From UBA8337 sp038143435 (GTDB lineage: Bacteria > Pseudomonadota > Alphaproteobacteria > RS24), in the NCBI GenBank assembly GCA_038143435.1, contig JAYQLX010000004.1:124001-188000 (forward strand): a stretch of DNA of 64,000 nucleotides. The letters run 5' to 3'. Both the position numbers and the translations under genes were made by a program. Below, one piece after another: positions 36,878 through 45,832 of the stretch. Position 1 is the first letter of the stretch, and each line of letters starts with the position of its first letter. Under the pieces are notes generated by a model, which ran no database searches, had not been told where the DNA came from, and worked only from the letters and a program-made list of their open reading frames with translations.

Positions 36878-36964
36878 TACGCAACTTCTCGTCTAAGCTA
36901 TTTACGCAGAAGAAGAACAAGCGGGTCAATCAAATGACTTGCGACAAAATGGCTGGGGACACCC

Positions 36965-37384
36965 ATGAATGATTTTTGGAAAACTTGGCTGGACATATGG
37001 TGTCTGGGCATTATCGCTTTCGGTGGGGTCTTGGCGGGTGCCGGTTTTGTCGGCTTTGAAGGCGGTGTGCGCCTGTTCCTGACTCAATGATAAACCCGAC
37101 AAACCCGCCTGTTTTTCAATGATGTTGAGCGCTTTGCCTTTGGCCTGATGGGGGCCATTACAATCGGCTGGGGGTTGACGCTGTTTTATTTCTTCCGCGC
37201 CGCCCATGCCAGCAATATGGGCAATAAAATGTATCGGCAGGCCTTTGCCGTGCTGATTATTTGGAATGTGATTGACGGCTATATTTCCTACTTAACCGGC
37301 TTTCAAATCAACATTGTTTCAAATCTCTTGCTGTCTTTGGGCTTCGTTATACCGCTTTATTTGACAGGAAAATTGAAGCGTTAG
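36965..37384 (+). CDS. Four-helix membrane protein with two tandem stop codons in mid-frame
   Basis: A 140-codon frame starts at ATG 36965 (MNDFWKTWLDIWCLGII) and ends at 37384. TGA-TAA at 37088-37093 interrupts it between helix 1 (about 10-32) and the second half (VERFAFGLMGAITIGWGLTLFYFF and two more helices). Between 37085 and about 37122 the +1 frame reads NDKPDKPA, so two nearby indels that cancel each other explain the stops better than a nonsense mutation. The product resembles a conserved alphaproteobacterial membrane protein of about 140 residues without known function. Confidence 0.6.
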
Positions 37385-38710
37385 GCACTTTGCGCCGATT
37401 TAATCCGCGCTTGCAATTCAGCATGCACTTTCGCCGTTAGCGGAAAACGCAAGGCGATAATAATGGCACCAATGAAAAACACGGCCGGCGCGATGGCATA
37501 AAGCACGCGCAGCACAAACAAATCATCGAAAGCATTTTCAGACAGCAATTTGGCATCAAAATTGGTGAAAGACAGCGCCCGAATGGCCAAGAATGTGCCC
37601 AGCGCAGTCGAAATTTTGGCCGTCATGCTGGCGAAAGCAATATAAGCTCCGGCCCGCGCTTTGCCGGTCTCCGCCGTTTCCACATCAATCACATCGGCCA
37701 AAATGGCCAGTGGCAAAAATTGCAAGCCGCCAAAGCACGCGCCTTTAAAAATAAACAAAATGACAAACGGCCAGTAATCATCTGCGGTGAAAAACATATT
37801 AATGGCGGAAATAATGGCGACAGTGATGAGCGTGCCGGCAAAGGCAACATGCTTGCCGATTTTCCGACCTAGCCATAGCCAGCCAGGCACGGCAGCCAAG
37901 CCCGCGACAAAATAAATAAAGTAGAGCGTGCCGACACCTTCGGCCTGTATCACTGACTTCATGAAAAACAAGGACAGCGCATTGCGGAAGGCCTCGGCCA
38001 ATGTGACGATGAGCAAAAGACCGATAACCATGCGCATCGGCTTATTGGCCCAAACTTTTTTCACCCCATCCATGAAAGAGGCCTTGGCTTCGTCAACGAC
38101 TCGCTTGGCGGTATTTCCGGCACAAACAGACACAGAAGAATGACCGCTATCGGGGTCGTGATGCATATGGCCAACGCCATGCCGCGCATGATGGACGGTG
38201 TATCGCCTTCGCCATATTGCTCGACCAGAAAGGGAATAAAGGCGGCCACCAGCAAGCCGATAAGGGTAAATTGCTCACGCCAGGCCGTTACCCGCGCACG
38301 TTGGTGATAGTCAGGCGATAACTCCGCCCCCACGCGCCATAAGGCAAACCGACCAAAGTCGTGCCGACATACATGCCGGCAATGGCCAATAACAGATAGA
38401 CAGAGTCCGCGCCTTCCATCGGCACAAACAGTAACCAGATAGAACCGCACAGAACCGGCACGCCGAGCAAAATAAGCGGGCGGCGGCGGCCTATGGGTGA
38501 GCGCATACGGTCGGAAATCGTGCCGACCAGCGGGTCAGTAACGACATCAGATAATTTGGCAACCAATAACATGGTGGCGACTGCGGCAAGCGAAACGCCG
38601 ATTTCTCCGGCATAAAAGGCAGGCAGCCAAATGGCTATCGGATAACCGACCAGAGCCAGCGGCAAGCCCAATAATCCGTATACCGACAATGTTGTTTTGG
38701 ATAATGCCAC
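37381..38710 (-). CDS. GPH/MFS-type sugar:cation symporter-like transporter, frame broken twice
   Basis: The corrected length is 443 residues, 12 predicted helices. The N-terminal frame has LVAKLSDVVTDPLVGTISDRMRSPIGRRRP, the classical loop 2-3 signature of the glycoside-pentoside-hexuronide (melibiose) family. The middle frame has LPYGAWGAELSPDYHQRARVTAWRE, also a GPH hallmark. The C-terminal frame continues with FRNALSLFFMKSVI. Breaks: a 1-nt loss in the C/G run at 38327-38331, and one near 38098-38104 (net -1). The start is GTG 38710 with GGGGAG 4 nt upstream. The substrate is unknown. Confidence 0.82.
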
Positions 38711-38773
38711 GCGACTCCCCCACTTGGAAACAATAGTATGTCAGCGCATGAGGCATGCTTCAACGACTAACTC

Positions 38774-38787
38774 AATCGATAACGATT
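38774..38787. promoter_or_regulatory. Palindromic candidate operator upstream of the transporter gene
   Basis: AATCG-ATAA-CGATT is a perfect 5+4+5 inverted repeat, 64 bp upstream of the transporter start, in a 257-bp AT-rich gap between divergent genes (38711-38967). The size suits a LacI/GntR-like dimer site. No regulator gene is nearby, so this is speculative. Confidence 0.3.
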
Positions 38788-38921
38788 AGGCATTGCGTCA
38801 GCAAAATAAAATTACAATATTTATCATTTAACGATTATTTAATTTCAAAATTTCAATAATTTTACCGATTGAAGCGGCAAGCGGCTAGCCGATAGCGATT
38901 TTTACCATCACAGTTAACGAA

Positions 38922-38940
38922 CTGCTGGTTGGGTCAGCAG
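38922..38940 (+). other. Leader hairpin before the small membrane protein gene
   Basis: CTGCTG and CAGCAG pair perfectly around a 7-nt loop, 11 nt upstream of the AGAGGAGG ribosome site. The stem could modulate translation; there is no T run, so it is not a terminator. Confidence 0.35.
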
Positions 38941-38967
38941 AAAAATAAAAAGAGGAGGACCCAAGCA

Positions 38968-39180
38968 ATGGATAACATCAAAACCATTGTAAACAACGTA
39001 ACCGAAGTTTTCGTTGCGCTACTCCGCTTGCCATTGTGGCCAGCCTTTTGGTCGGCCCGTCAAATATGGCATTTCTCGGCGATGCCGGAAACATTACCGC
39101 ATTGATTGCGTCATTGGGATGCCGGTCTGCCCGGTCTGATTGCGCTTGGCGTTATTTTAATGCTGTTCCGGCAAAACTAA
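38968..39180 (+). CDS. Small two-span membrane protein (about 71 residues), frame broken twice
   Basis: It starts MDNIKTIVNNVTEVFVA after a very strong AGAGGAGG site. With a 1-nt loss corrected at 39020-39022 and a 2-nt loss at 39116-39120 (GGGATG for GGGCGATG), it continues through helix 1 (TPLAIVASLLVG), a loop with FLGDAG and NITALIASLGDAG, and helix 2 (LPGLIALGVILMLF), ending FRQN. Topology and the LGD-AG loop resemble the next gene. The family is not recognised. The corrected frame is an inference; uncorrected, the product would be a 45-residue fragment. Confidence 0.6.
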
Positions 39181-39221
39181 ACCGGTTGAACCCGGCAACG
39201 AATAGATTGAAAGGCTGAACG

Positions 39222-39482
39222 ATGGATAAGTGGAATGCCTATGCAGGCACATTGACCCAATTTTTTCTTCGTATTGCCGAAGTCGGCGGCGCATTGGTGC
39301 TTGCCTTGCTTGCGGTCTATTTGCTGCTGGGTGATACGGCCGGACGCTATGTCGTTTCCGTGGCCGATAATGTTGCCGACTTCATCAGCAAGGTAACACC
39401 GGCTGCAGCGCTTGCGCTGGCCATTATTCTCGGCTTGCTGCACCTCATGCGCAGCGCCCCGAAAGCTGAAAAGAAAAAATAA
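39222..39482 (+). CDS. Small two-span membrane protein (86 residues)
   Basis: The product begins MDKWNAYAGTLTQFFLRIAE, an amphipathic N-terminal helix, then helix 1 (about 21-38, rich in Leu/Val/Ala), the loop LLGDTAGRYVV, a polar segment (VADNVADFISKV), helix 2 (about 59-77) and a basic tail (MRSAPKAEKKK). A GAAAGG site precedes the ATG. It lies 41 nt after the related upstream gene and ends in a clear terminator. No family recognised; holin-like size and topology are noted, but there are no phage genes nearby. Confidence 0.72.
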   Translation: MDKWNAYAGTLTQFFLRIAEVGGALVLALLAVYLLLGDTAGRYVVSVADNVADFISKVTPAAALALAIILGLLHLMRSAPKAEKKK

Positions 39483-39504
39483 AAGACGCCAGCCTGAGCG
39501 TATT

Positions 39505-39530
39505 TTGGGGGAGCAAATAAGCCCCCCCAA
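39505..39530. other. G-run/C-run hairpin between convergent genes
   Basis: TTGGGG pairs with CCCCAA (extendable by one or two G-C pairs) around an A-rich loop, 22 nt past the 86-residue gene. It lies in front of the terminator at 39538 and may strengthen it in both directions. Confidence 0.45.
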
Positions 39531-39537
39531 TATATCG

Positions 39538-39558
39538 ATAGCTTTACAGCTATTTTTT
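39538..39558 (+). terminator. Rho-independent terminator of the small membrane protein pair
   Basis: ATAGCT and AGCTAT form a perfect 6-bp stem with a TTAC loop, followed by six T. The T run overlaps the last codons of the convergent 138-residue protein gene. Confidence 0.7.
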
Positions 39559-39966
39559 CGGCATCCAGATGGTTGCCAAAATCATTGCCAGAACAATCAA
39601 GTCAAAGATAATGACAATCATGCCCGGTGCAGTTACCGGTTCAGCTGAAGCGAAACTGTTCACAAATTGCTGAACACCGGCGCTCAACTCCATGCTTTCG
39701 CCCATTTCTTTGAAATTATTGGCCGTATTGGCACGCAGGCTCCAATAAGCGGTTTGCCAGTAATAGGCAAACATCACCGTCAACACACCGAAGCCGGAGC
39801 CCAGAATTTTGGCGACAATATTATCTTCCTCAGACGTGCGAATATTATTGGCAATGCGCAAAGCCAGCCAAATCGCGATAATGCTGCCAATACTGCGTAG
39901 TGCAAAGGCAATGCTGAATGTGCCGAAAACCGACAGGCCTTGTATTTCCATCATTTGTGCGTCCAT
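39550..39966 (-). CDS. Membrane protein of unknown function (138 residues)
   Basis: From ATG 39966 (GGAGGG 8 nt upstream). It has three hydrophobic stretches: about 10-34 (includes one Arg), about 52-74 with aromatic FAYYWQTAYW, and about 113-134. Between the first two is a charged loop (ANNIRTSEEDNIVAK), and between the last two a polar segment (NTANNFKEMGESMELSAGVQQF). I do not recognise it. It faces the small two-span pair tail to tail. The frame is open to 40017 upstream but without a ribosome site. Confidence 0.7.
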   Translation of the reverse strand: MDAQMMEIQGLSVFGTFSIAFALRSIGSIIAIWLALRIANNIRTSEEDNIVAKILGSGFGVLTVMFAYYWQTAYWSLRANTANNFKEMGESMELSAGVQQFVNSFASAEPVTAPGMIVIIFDLIVLAMILATIWMPKK

Positions 39967-39995
39967 GAGTTTTCCCTCCATAAATCCAATGAACC

Positions 39996-40015
39996 GCAAA
40001 ACTTTTATGTTTTGC
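39996..40015. promoter_or_regulatory. GCAAAAC inverted repeat upstream of the 138-residue membrane protein
   Basis: GCAAAAC-6 nt-GTTTTGC is a perfect 7+7 inverted repeat, 30 bp upstream of ATG 39966. The half site recurs as a direct repeat ACCGCAAAA at 39993-40001 and 40034-40042. This looks like an operator with an extra half site in the promoter region. The 217-bp gap shows no gene. Confidence 0.4.
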
Positions 40016-40183
40016 ATACAAACGCTAACAAAAACCGCAAAATGACTTAACCCAAATTTTTAGGTGTTGGCCTTCACCCAAAGGAAAGAATACACTCAAG
40101 CGCATATATAGATGAGAATGACGTCAATATTGGGTTACTCTGTCAGAGTGATTCCTATGAATTTGATGAAAATGGGGGGCGCT

Positions 40184-40724
40184 ATGACACTTTTGGTTTT
40201 GGGAAGCATTTTATTTTCTGGGCAGCCATTTGATTGCGGCATTCGGATATCGGGCGAAAGTCGAAGCGATGGGTGGTCACCACGCTTATCTGGGGCTGGT
40301 CACAATGGTTTCGACAATCAGCTTGATATTGGTCGTTATGGGTTATCAGCAAGCCAGCTATCAGCAGCTTTGGCTTCCGCTCCCTGCATCTTATCAATTG
40401 GCCACTTATCTGATGCCGATTGCCGCCATATTGATTGTTGCGGGCAATGTGCCCGGCAATATTGGCCGTTACATCAAGCATCCTATGCTGACCGGCATCG
40501 CGCTTTGGGCGTTTCTTCATCTGCTGGCCAATGGTGATTTGTCATCAACCATCATATTCACCACCTTTGGCGGGTATGCGATTTATCGGCGTTTGACCCT
40601 GCAACCGAAAGCGGCTGAAACGCAGCCGATTTATCGCGATATGATTGCCATAACGGGCGGTTTGCTCGTCTTTGGCCTGTTTTATTATTTCCACGAAGCG
40701 CTGAGTGGTGTTGGGCTTTCATAG
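40184..40724 (+). CDS. NnrU family membrane protein, frame broken twice near the start
   Basis: About 181 residues after correction. The N-terminus reads MTLLVLGSILF; a 1-nt loss in the T run at 40214-40217 and a loss at 40227-40232 (4 nt in an ATT/CATT repeat, or 1 nt) restore FFWAAI(H)LIAAFGYRAKVEAMGG, the NnrU opening. The remainder has the family features: HHAYLGLVTMVSTISL, GNVPGNIGRYIKHPMLTGIALWAFLHLLANGD and a C-terminal helix. NnrU proteins occur with denitrification genes and are distant relatives of isoprenylcysteine methyltransferase-like membrane proteins; no denitrification gene is in the window. Confidence 0.82.
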
Positions 40725-40758
40725 CCGCCGCACTTGCGCATAAATCAGGAGAAGCAAA

Positions 40759-41092
40759 TTGTCCGAAGATCGCATTTACCTCAAATGTCCGTTTGATGAG
40801 AAGGACGAATGTAAGGCACTTGGCGGGCGCTGGGATGGCGATGAACGCAAATGGTATATCACCGCCGATATGGATGCCGAGCCGTTCGCGCAATGGATGA
40901 GCGACGGTGAGGATGACAGCGATGTCGAGAGCGGGGAAACCGCTTCAGACGATGGCGAGAAAACCTATCTCAACTGCCCGTTTGACGACAAAGACGAATG
41001 TAAAGCGCTGGGCGGTCGATGGGATGGTGACGCCAAAAAATGGTATGTGCCGGCCGGCAAAGACACTGTCCCCTTTTGCCAAATGGCTATAA
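40759..41092 (+). CDS. Tandem DUF5710 protein
   Basis: 110 residues after correction, TTG start with CAGGAGAAG upstream. Two copies of a roughly 38-residue module (YLKCPFDEKDECKALGGRWD... and YLNCPFDDKDECKALGGRWD...) flank an acidic linker of about 25 residues (GEDDSDVESGETASDDGE). Each module has two Cys, the RWDGD turn, a KWY motif and PFA(Q/K)W. A 1-nt gain in the T run at 41074-41077 replaces the expected PFAKWL end; removing it gives a stop at 41090-41092 and a second copy that matches the first to its end. DUF5710 usually caps primases or plasmid proteins; a free doubled form is unusual. Confidence 0.78.
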
Positions 41093-41146
41093 CGTTTTTG
41101 CGCGACTGAATAAAATCGCGTGGCAGACATAGCTTTTCAAAAGTAA

Positions 41147-41233
41147 TGGTGCGACCGAGAAGACTCGAACTTCCACGGGTGTTACCCCACAGCGACCTCA
41201 ACGCTGCGCGTCTACCAATTCCGCCACGGTCGC
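41147..41233 (-). tRNA. tRNA-Leu (anticodon GAG)
   Basis: 87 nt including an encoded CCA. The acceptor stem GCGACCG pairs with CGGTCGC. The anticodon stem CAGCG/CGCTG encloses loop TTGAGGT with anticodon GAG, reading CUC and CUU. The long variable arm is typical of Leu. The T-loop is TTCGAGT. It stands alone between a DUF5710 gene and cysH. Confidence 0.95.
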
Positions 41234-41304
41234 ACTCTTAAGACCCATCGGGGTAGGCCTGTTAGCTAGCAAAATAATCGCGCCGGAACAAGCACGATAG
41301 CGCG

Positions 41305-42033
41305 CTAAATGCCATCGCCATCAATATTCAAGTGGATGCCGCATTCATCTTTATCGCTGTCGGCCCAGCGGCCTGAGCGATAGTCACCGCCCTCTTCCAC
41401 ACGATTGGTGCAGGGCATGCAGCCGATAGACAAATAGCCGTCTTTGACCAGCGGGTGGCGCGGCAGATTGTGTTCTTCAATGTAGGCTTTCAGCTGGTCA
41501 AGATTCCAATTGGCCAGAGGATTGATTTTGTAGCGACCATCCGTGTCTTTTTCGATGATTTGCATTTGCGCCCGCGTGCCGGTTTGAAAGCGTTTGCGGC
41601 CGGTAATCAGCGCATAGAAAGGCGCGACGGCGCGGGCTTGCGGACGCACTTTGCGCAAGTCGCAGCAGGCATCGGTATCGCGCTGCCACAAACCACCTTT
41701 GGCATCTTCCGTCGCCAGTTCACGCGGGTCGGGCGACACGGCACGCACATCCATCAGGCCGAGGCGCTCTTGCAAGCGGTCGCGATAGCGCAGCGTTTCG
41801 CCGAACAGCTTGCCGGTATTGAGCATGATGACCGGCACGGTCGGGTCAATTTCAGCAATCATATGCAGCAAAATTACCGACTCCGCGCCGAAAGACGACA
41901 CAATGGTGATGCGGTCAACAAATTGCTCTTTAATTGCATGGCGCAAAATTTCCTTCGCGCTCATGGTTTCGTAAAGCGCGTTCAAATCTGCCAGAACCGG
42001 CTCTTTCTCCGTTTGCACGGCCAAATTATTCAT
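41305..42033 (-). CDS. cysH: Adenylylsulfate/phosphoadenylylsulfate reductase
   Basis: The protein has about 242 residues. It reduces APS (or PAPS) to sulfite. The nucleotide site SSFGAESVILLHMI, the four iron-sulfur cysteines (ACCDLRKV and CMPCTN) and the C-terminal catalytic Cys (DECGIHLN) are all present. The double pair of Cys indicates the APS-type, iron-sulfur-containing reductase. ATG 42033 overlaps the stop of the upstream precorrin-2 dehydrogenase-like gene (ATGA), typical of an assimilatory sulfate operon. Confidence 0.93.
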   Translation of the reverse strand: MNNLAVQTEKEPVLADLNALYETMSAKEILRHAIKEQFVDRITIVSSFGAESVILLHMIAEIDPTVPVIMLNTGKLFGETLRYRDRLQERLGLMDVRAVSPDPRELATEDAKGGLWQRDTDACCDLRKVRPQARAVAPFYALITGRKRFQTGTRAQMQIIEKDTDGRYKINPLANWNLDQLKAYIEEHNLPRHPLVKDGYLSIGCMPCTNRVEEGGDYRSGRWADSDKDECGIHLNIDGDGI

Positions 42034-42590
42034 GCCAGCCAACCTTTCTCGTCAATCACCTGATTGCTGCGGTCAATCAGCGTTTTGAAATCCGCCCCCT
42101 CATCGCGCCAGCCATCACGCAGTGCTGATAAATCATCGAGGCGCGCGGCCCAGCTTTCGGGATATTGTTCTTCAAGTTTCGCTTTCAAACGGCGCGCCAA
42201 ACCCGGCGATTTGCCGCCGGTTGATGCGGTCAGTAGCATATCACCGCGGCGCACAATGGCCGGCACGTGAAAGTCACACAGGGGCTTCACATCCTCGACA
42301 TTGACCAGCGTTTTCACCGCCCGTGCCTCAGCCGTGAAGCGCTCTTGCAGCGCATCGTCAAGATTGGCGATATAGACAATATGACAAGCGGCCAGCTCGT
42401 CTTGGCTCGGCCAGCTTTCAATCAGCCGATCACCGGCCAGCACGCGCATTTCTTCCGCCGCATCTTCCGCATAGACGCGCACGAACTCAGCCCCTGCCGC
42501 GTCGACCATTTCCAGGCGGCGGCGCGCTTGCGGGCCACTGCCGATAATGGCAATGGTCAATTCGCTGACATCAAGAACAATCGGCAGCAT
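42030..42590 (-). CDS. Precorrin-2 dehydrogenase/sirohydrochlorin ferrochelatase-like protein (CysG N-domain)
   Basis: The protein has 186 residues, about the length of the dehydrogenase half of CysG. It opens MLPIVLDVSELTIAIIGSGPQARRR (NAD fold), followed by LVNVEDVKPLCDFHVPAIVRRGDMLLTASTGGKSPGLAR, the family signature with the catalytic Asp. It makes sirohydrochlorin/siroheme for sulfite reductase. The methylase (CysG C-domain) is not fused and is not in the window. It is coupled to cysH. The 123-bp AT-rich gap to lipB (42591-42714) must hold divergent promoters. Confidence 0.88.
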   Translation of the reverse strand: MLPIVLDVSELTIAIIGSGPQARRRLEMVDAAGAEFVRVYAEDAAEEMRVLAGDRLIESWPSQDELAACHIVYIANLDDALQERFTAEARAVKTLVNVEDVKPLCDFHVPAIVRRGDMLLTASTGGKSPGLARRLKAKLEEQYPESWAARLDDLSALRDGWRDEGADFKTLIDRSNQVIDEKGWLA

Positions 42591-42714
42591 AATGCGTCTC
42601 CTTAAATCCTATATGGGCTATTCTAATCTATTTATCAATATTTTTATGTGATTAATTTAATTCTACATTTAATTTTGTTTTAATACGGCAGCACATCAAT
42701 GATATGACTGGTAT

Positions 42715-43362
42715 ATGAGCCAAATGCCTGAACTGATTTTCAGCGACAAACCGGTTGCCTATCCCGATGCGGTCACCTTTATGGAAAACCGCGTCGCTGA
42801 TATTGTTGCCGATAAGGCGCCGGAATGTCTGTGGTTTTTGGAGCATCCGCCGCTTTATACGGGCGGCACCAGCGCCAATCCAACCGATTTGCTGCGCCAT
42901 GACCGTTTTCCGGTCTATGAGACCAAACGCGGCGGCGAATATACCTATCACGGCCCCGGCCAGCGCGTCGTCTATCTGATGCTCGATTTACGCAAGCGTG
43001 GGCGCGATGTGCGCTGCTTTGTGCGGCAAGCGGAAAACTGGATCATCCAAACCCTCGATGACTTTAACATCAAAGCGCATATCACCCCCGGGCGTATTGG
43101 CGTTTGGGTGCCGCGCCCCGATAAAGGGGATGCGCGCGAAGATAAAATAGCGGCCATCGGGCTGCGTATTCGTCGCTGGGTCAGCTTTCACGGCATTTCC
43201 ATCAATGTCGAGCCGGAGCTTGAGCATTTCAGCGGCATTGTGCCATGTGGCATTAGCGACCAAAGCGTAACCAGCATGGTCGATTTGGGCTATCCCATCA
43301 GCATGGCCGAACTTGATAAGGCATTGGTCGATAATTTCGACGCCTGCTTTCCAAGCGACTGA
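42715..43362 (+). CDS. lipB: Octanoyltransferase (lipoate biosynthesis)
   Basis: The protein has 215 residues. It transfers octanoyl from ACP to the lipoyl domains. The motif GGEYTYHGPGQRVVYLMLDL, the Lys of EDKIAAIGLRI and the acyl-thioester Cys in FSGIVPCGI are conserved. The start ATG follows a weak upstream site; the AT-rich leader is noted under the neighbouring gene. The stop abuts the convergent small membrane protein. Confidence 0.95.
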   Translation: MSQMPELIFSDKPVAYPDAVTFMENRVADIVADKAPECLWFLEHPPLYTGGTSANPTDLLRHDRFPVYETKRGGEYTYHGPGQRVVYLMLDLRKRGRDVRCFVRQAENWIIQTLDDFNIKAHITPGRIGVWVPRPDKGDAREDKIAAIGLRIRRWVSFHGISINVEPELEHFSGIVPCGISDQSVTSMVDLGYPISMAELDKALVDNFDACFPSD

Positions 43363-43768
43363 CTACATCATCCGCCCGACATAATTGGTCAGCAGCAAAA
43401 TAATGATGCAGCCGATAAAATAACCGCTATTCAATCCGGCCATCTTCATCGGTCTTTGCGACCATGCGGCAGATGAAAAATAGCCGATAATCACCGTTGC
43501 CGAGAAAAATCGCACCGATGCCGCGCACCATGCTGTGGTCCATTTGCAGCATATAAAACACCGCGATCAACCATGACAAAAGCAGCAAATAAAGCGCTTC
43601 AAGCGCCATCGGCACAATCATTGGCCCGTCTGATTTTGTGCTGTTCATTTCCGTGAAAGCCTTGCCGGCCACACGATTGGAGAAGTAAAAAAAGCCCCAG
43701 CCAAAAGCCAATGCCGCGCCGACAATAATCAGCACAAAATTGACATCCATGACGGTAATCATTTGCAT
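43363..43768 (-). CDS. Small four-helix membrane protein, DUF1761-like, frame broken
   Basis: 134 residues after correction. ATG 43768 has GAGGAGG 6 nt upstream. The N-terminus has a helix with GWGFFYFSNRVAGKAFTEMN, resembling DUF1761; the next helix is LEALYLLLLSWLIAVFYML. A 1-nt gain at 43497-43498 splits the frame at IGAIFLG; the other frame continues TVIIGYFSSAAWSQRPMK and a last helix (IGCIIILLLTNYVGRMM). The function is unknown. It lies downstream of pccA and may be read from the same transcript. Confidence 0.68.
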
Positions 43769-43836
43769 GTTTGCCTCCTCTTTTTTCTTCTTAGGCCAAT
43801 AGAGACTAGCGGAAATGAGGGAGCTAAGGCAAATAT

Positions 43837-45829
43837 CTATTCAAATTCGACCATCACGTCGTCGACAGCCAGCTTGTCACCGGCGGCGCATAGCACTTTT
43901 TTGACGGTCAGGTCTTTTTCGGCGCGCAGGATATTTTCCATTTTCATGGCCTCGACAACGGCCAAAGGCTCACCCGCTTTCACCGATTGGCCCGCTTCCA
44001 CCGCAACCGAGACAACCACGCCGGGCATCGGGCAAATCAATTCTTTATCGCTGGCACCATCGGCTTTTTCAGGCATATAGGCCATGAGTTGCTGGGCCGC
44101 CAAGCGACGGATATAGACTTTCACAGCCGCGCCGCGACCGGTCAGCGTGTAGCCCTCAGCGTGGCGGTCAACCGATAGGCTGATGGCCTTGCCATTAACT
44201 GCACCGAAGAAGAATAAATCACCGGGCAACCAATCGCTCTCAACCTCTATATCGACACCGTTCAGAACAACGCCCTGCGCCGATTTGCTGGCGGTGAACA
44301 CCAAATCACCGATTTGCACGGCCTGTTCGACATCAGGCGTATATTGATGACCGTCCAGCACTTGCGAGCTTTCTGTCGCTCGCATTTGCGACATTTGCGA
44401 CATGGTGAAGCCGATAACCGCCAATTCTTCAATGCGCGCACTGTCGAGCGGCGCACCTTCAAAGCCGTCCGGATATTCTTCATCAATGAAGGCAGTGGTC
44501 AGCGCGCCCTCGCGAAAGCGTTGGTGCCGCATCAGCGCACCGCAAAAATCGATATTGTGACGAATGCCGTCAATGCGGAAATTATCGAGTGCATCAGCCA
44601 TCGCATCAATCGCAGTCGAGGCGGTCCGGCCCATGCGTCACCAGCTTGGCAATCATCGGGTCATAGAACAGCGATATTTCGCCGCCCTCATAAACGCCCG
44701 TATCATTCCGCACGGTAATGCCGTCCACTTGTTGCTCAACAGGAGGGCGATAGCGCGTCAATCGACCTGTCGAAGGCAGAAAGCCGCGATACGGGTCTTC
44801 GGCGTAAATGCGGCTTTCCATTGCCCAGCCGGTCAGCTTCACGTCTTTTTGCTTGATGGTCAGCTTTTCACCGGCCGCGACTTTTATCATTTCTTCGACC
44901 AAATCAATGTCGGTAATCAGTTCAGTGACCGGATGCTCGACCTGCAAGCGCGTATTCATCTCAAGGAAGTAGAAGTTTTTATCGCCATCGACGATAAATT
45001 CCACCGTGCCGGCGGAGCAATAATCCACCGCTTTGGCCAGCGCGACCGATTGCTCGCCCATTGCTTTGCGTGTTTTGGCATCGAGAAACGGACTTGGCGC
45101 TTCTTCAATGACCTTTTGGTTGCGCCGTTGAATGGAACATTCGCGCTCGCCCAAATAAATCACATTGCAGTGCTTGTCGCCCAGAATTTGAATTTCAATA
45201 TGGCGCGGCTGGGTGACGAATTTTTCGATAAAAATGCGATCATCGCCGAAGCTGGCCGCCGCCTCATTTTTCGATGATTGAAATCCCTCGCGCGCTTCAT
45301 CATCATTCCACGCAATGCGCATGCCCTTGCCGCCGCCGCCGGCTGACGCCTTAATCATCACCGGATAGCCGATTTGATTGGCGATTTTGATGGCTTCGTC
45401 AGCGTCTTCAATCAGTCCCATATGGCCCGGCACGGTCGATACACCGGCTTCTGCCGCCAATTTCTTGGAAGTGATTTTATCACCCATTGCCTCAATGGCA
45501 CCGGCAGGCGGGCCGATAAAGGCGATACCGGCTTTTTCCAACGCTTCGGCAAAGGCCTTGTTTTCTGACAAGAAGCCATAGCCCGGATGTACGGCTTGTG
45601 CGCCGGTCTGCTTGATGGCATCGAGAATTTTATCAATCACCAAATAGCTTTCAGCCGCCGGAGCGCCGCCAATATGCACCGCTTCATCAGCTTCGCGCAC
45701 ATGCAGTGCCAGCGCATCGGCATCGGAGTAAACGGCAACGGTTTTAATACCCATAGCACGCGCCGATTTAATCACTCGGCAGGCGATTTCGCCACGGTTT
45801 GCAATCAAGATTTTGTCAAATATAGGCAT
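43837..45829 (-). CDS. pccA: Propionyl-CoA (acyl-CoA) carboxylase alpha subunit, frame broken
   Basis: The corrected length is 664 residues. The biotin carboxylase part has ILIANRGEIACRV, the ATP-grasp loop KASAGGGGKGMRIAW and MNTRLQVEHPVTE (catalytic). The C-terminal part has the linker domain and the biotin site VVEAMKMEN at about residue 630. A 2-nt loss near 44619-44624 (CGCGCC to CGCC) splits the frame between the carboxylase and the linker domain; corrected it reads HGPDRASTAIDAMADAL. With PccB it converts propionyl-CoA to methylmalonyl-CoA. Confidence 0.92.
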
Positions 45830-45832
45830 GGC

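Noticed and set aside
37088..37093. Stop-codon readthrough or reassigned TGA
   Set aside because: TGA and TAA act as normal stops in neighbouring overlapping genes (for example ATGA overlaps), so a different genetic code is not supported.
38968..39482. Holin or toxin of a prophage
   Set aside because: Size and topology would fit, but there is no integrase, capsid, lysin or antitoxin-like gene nearby.
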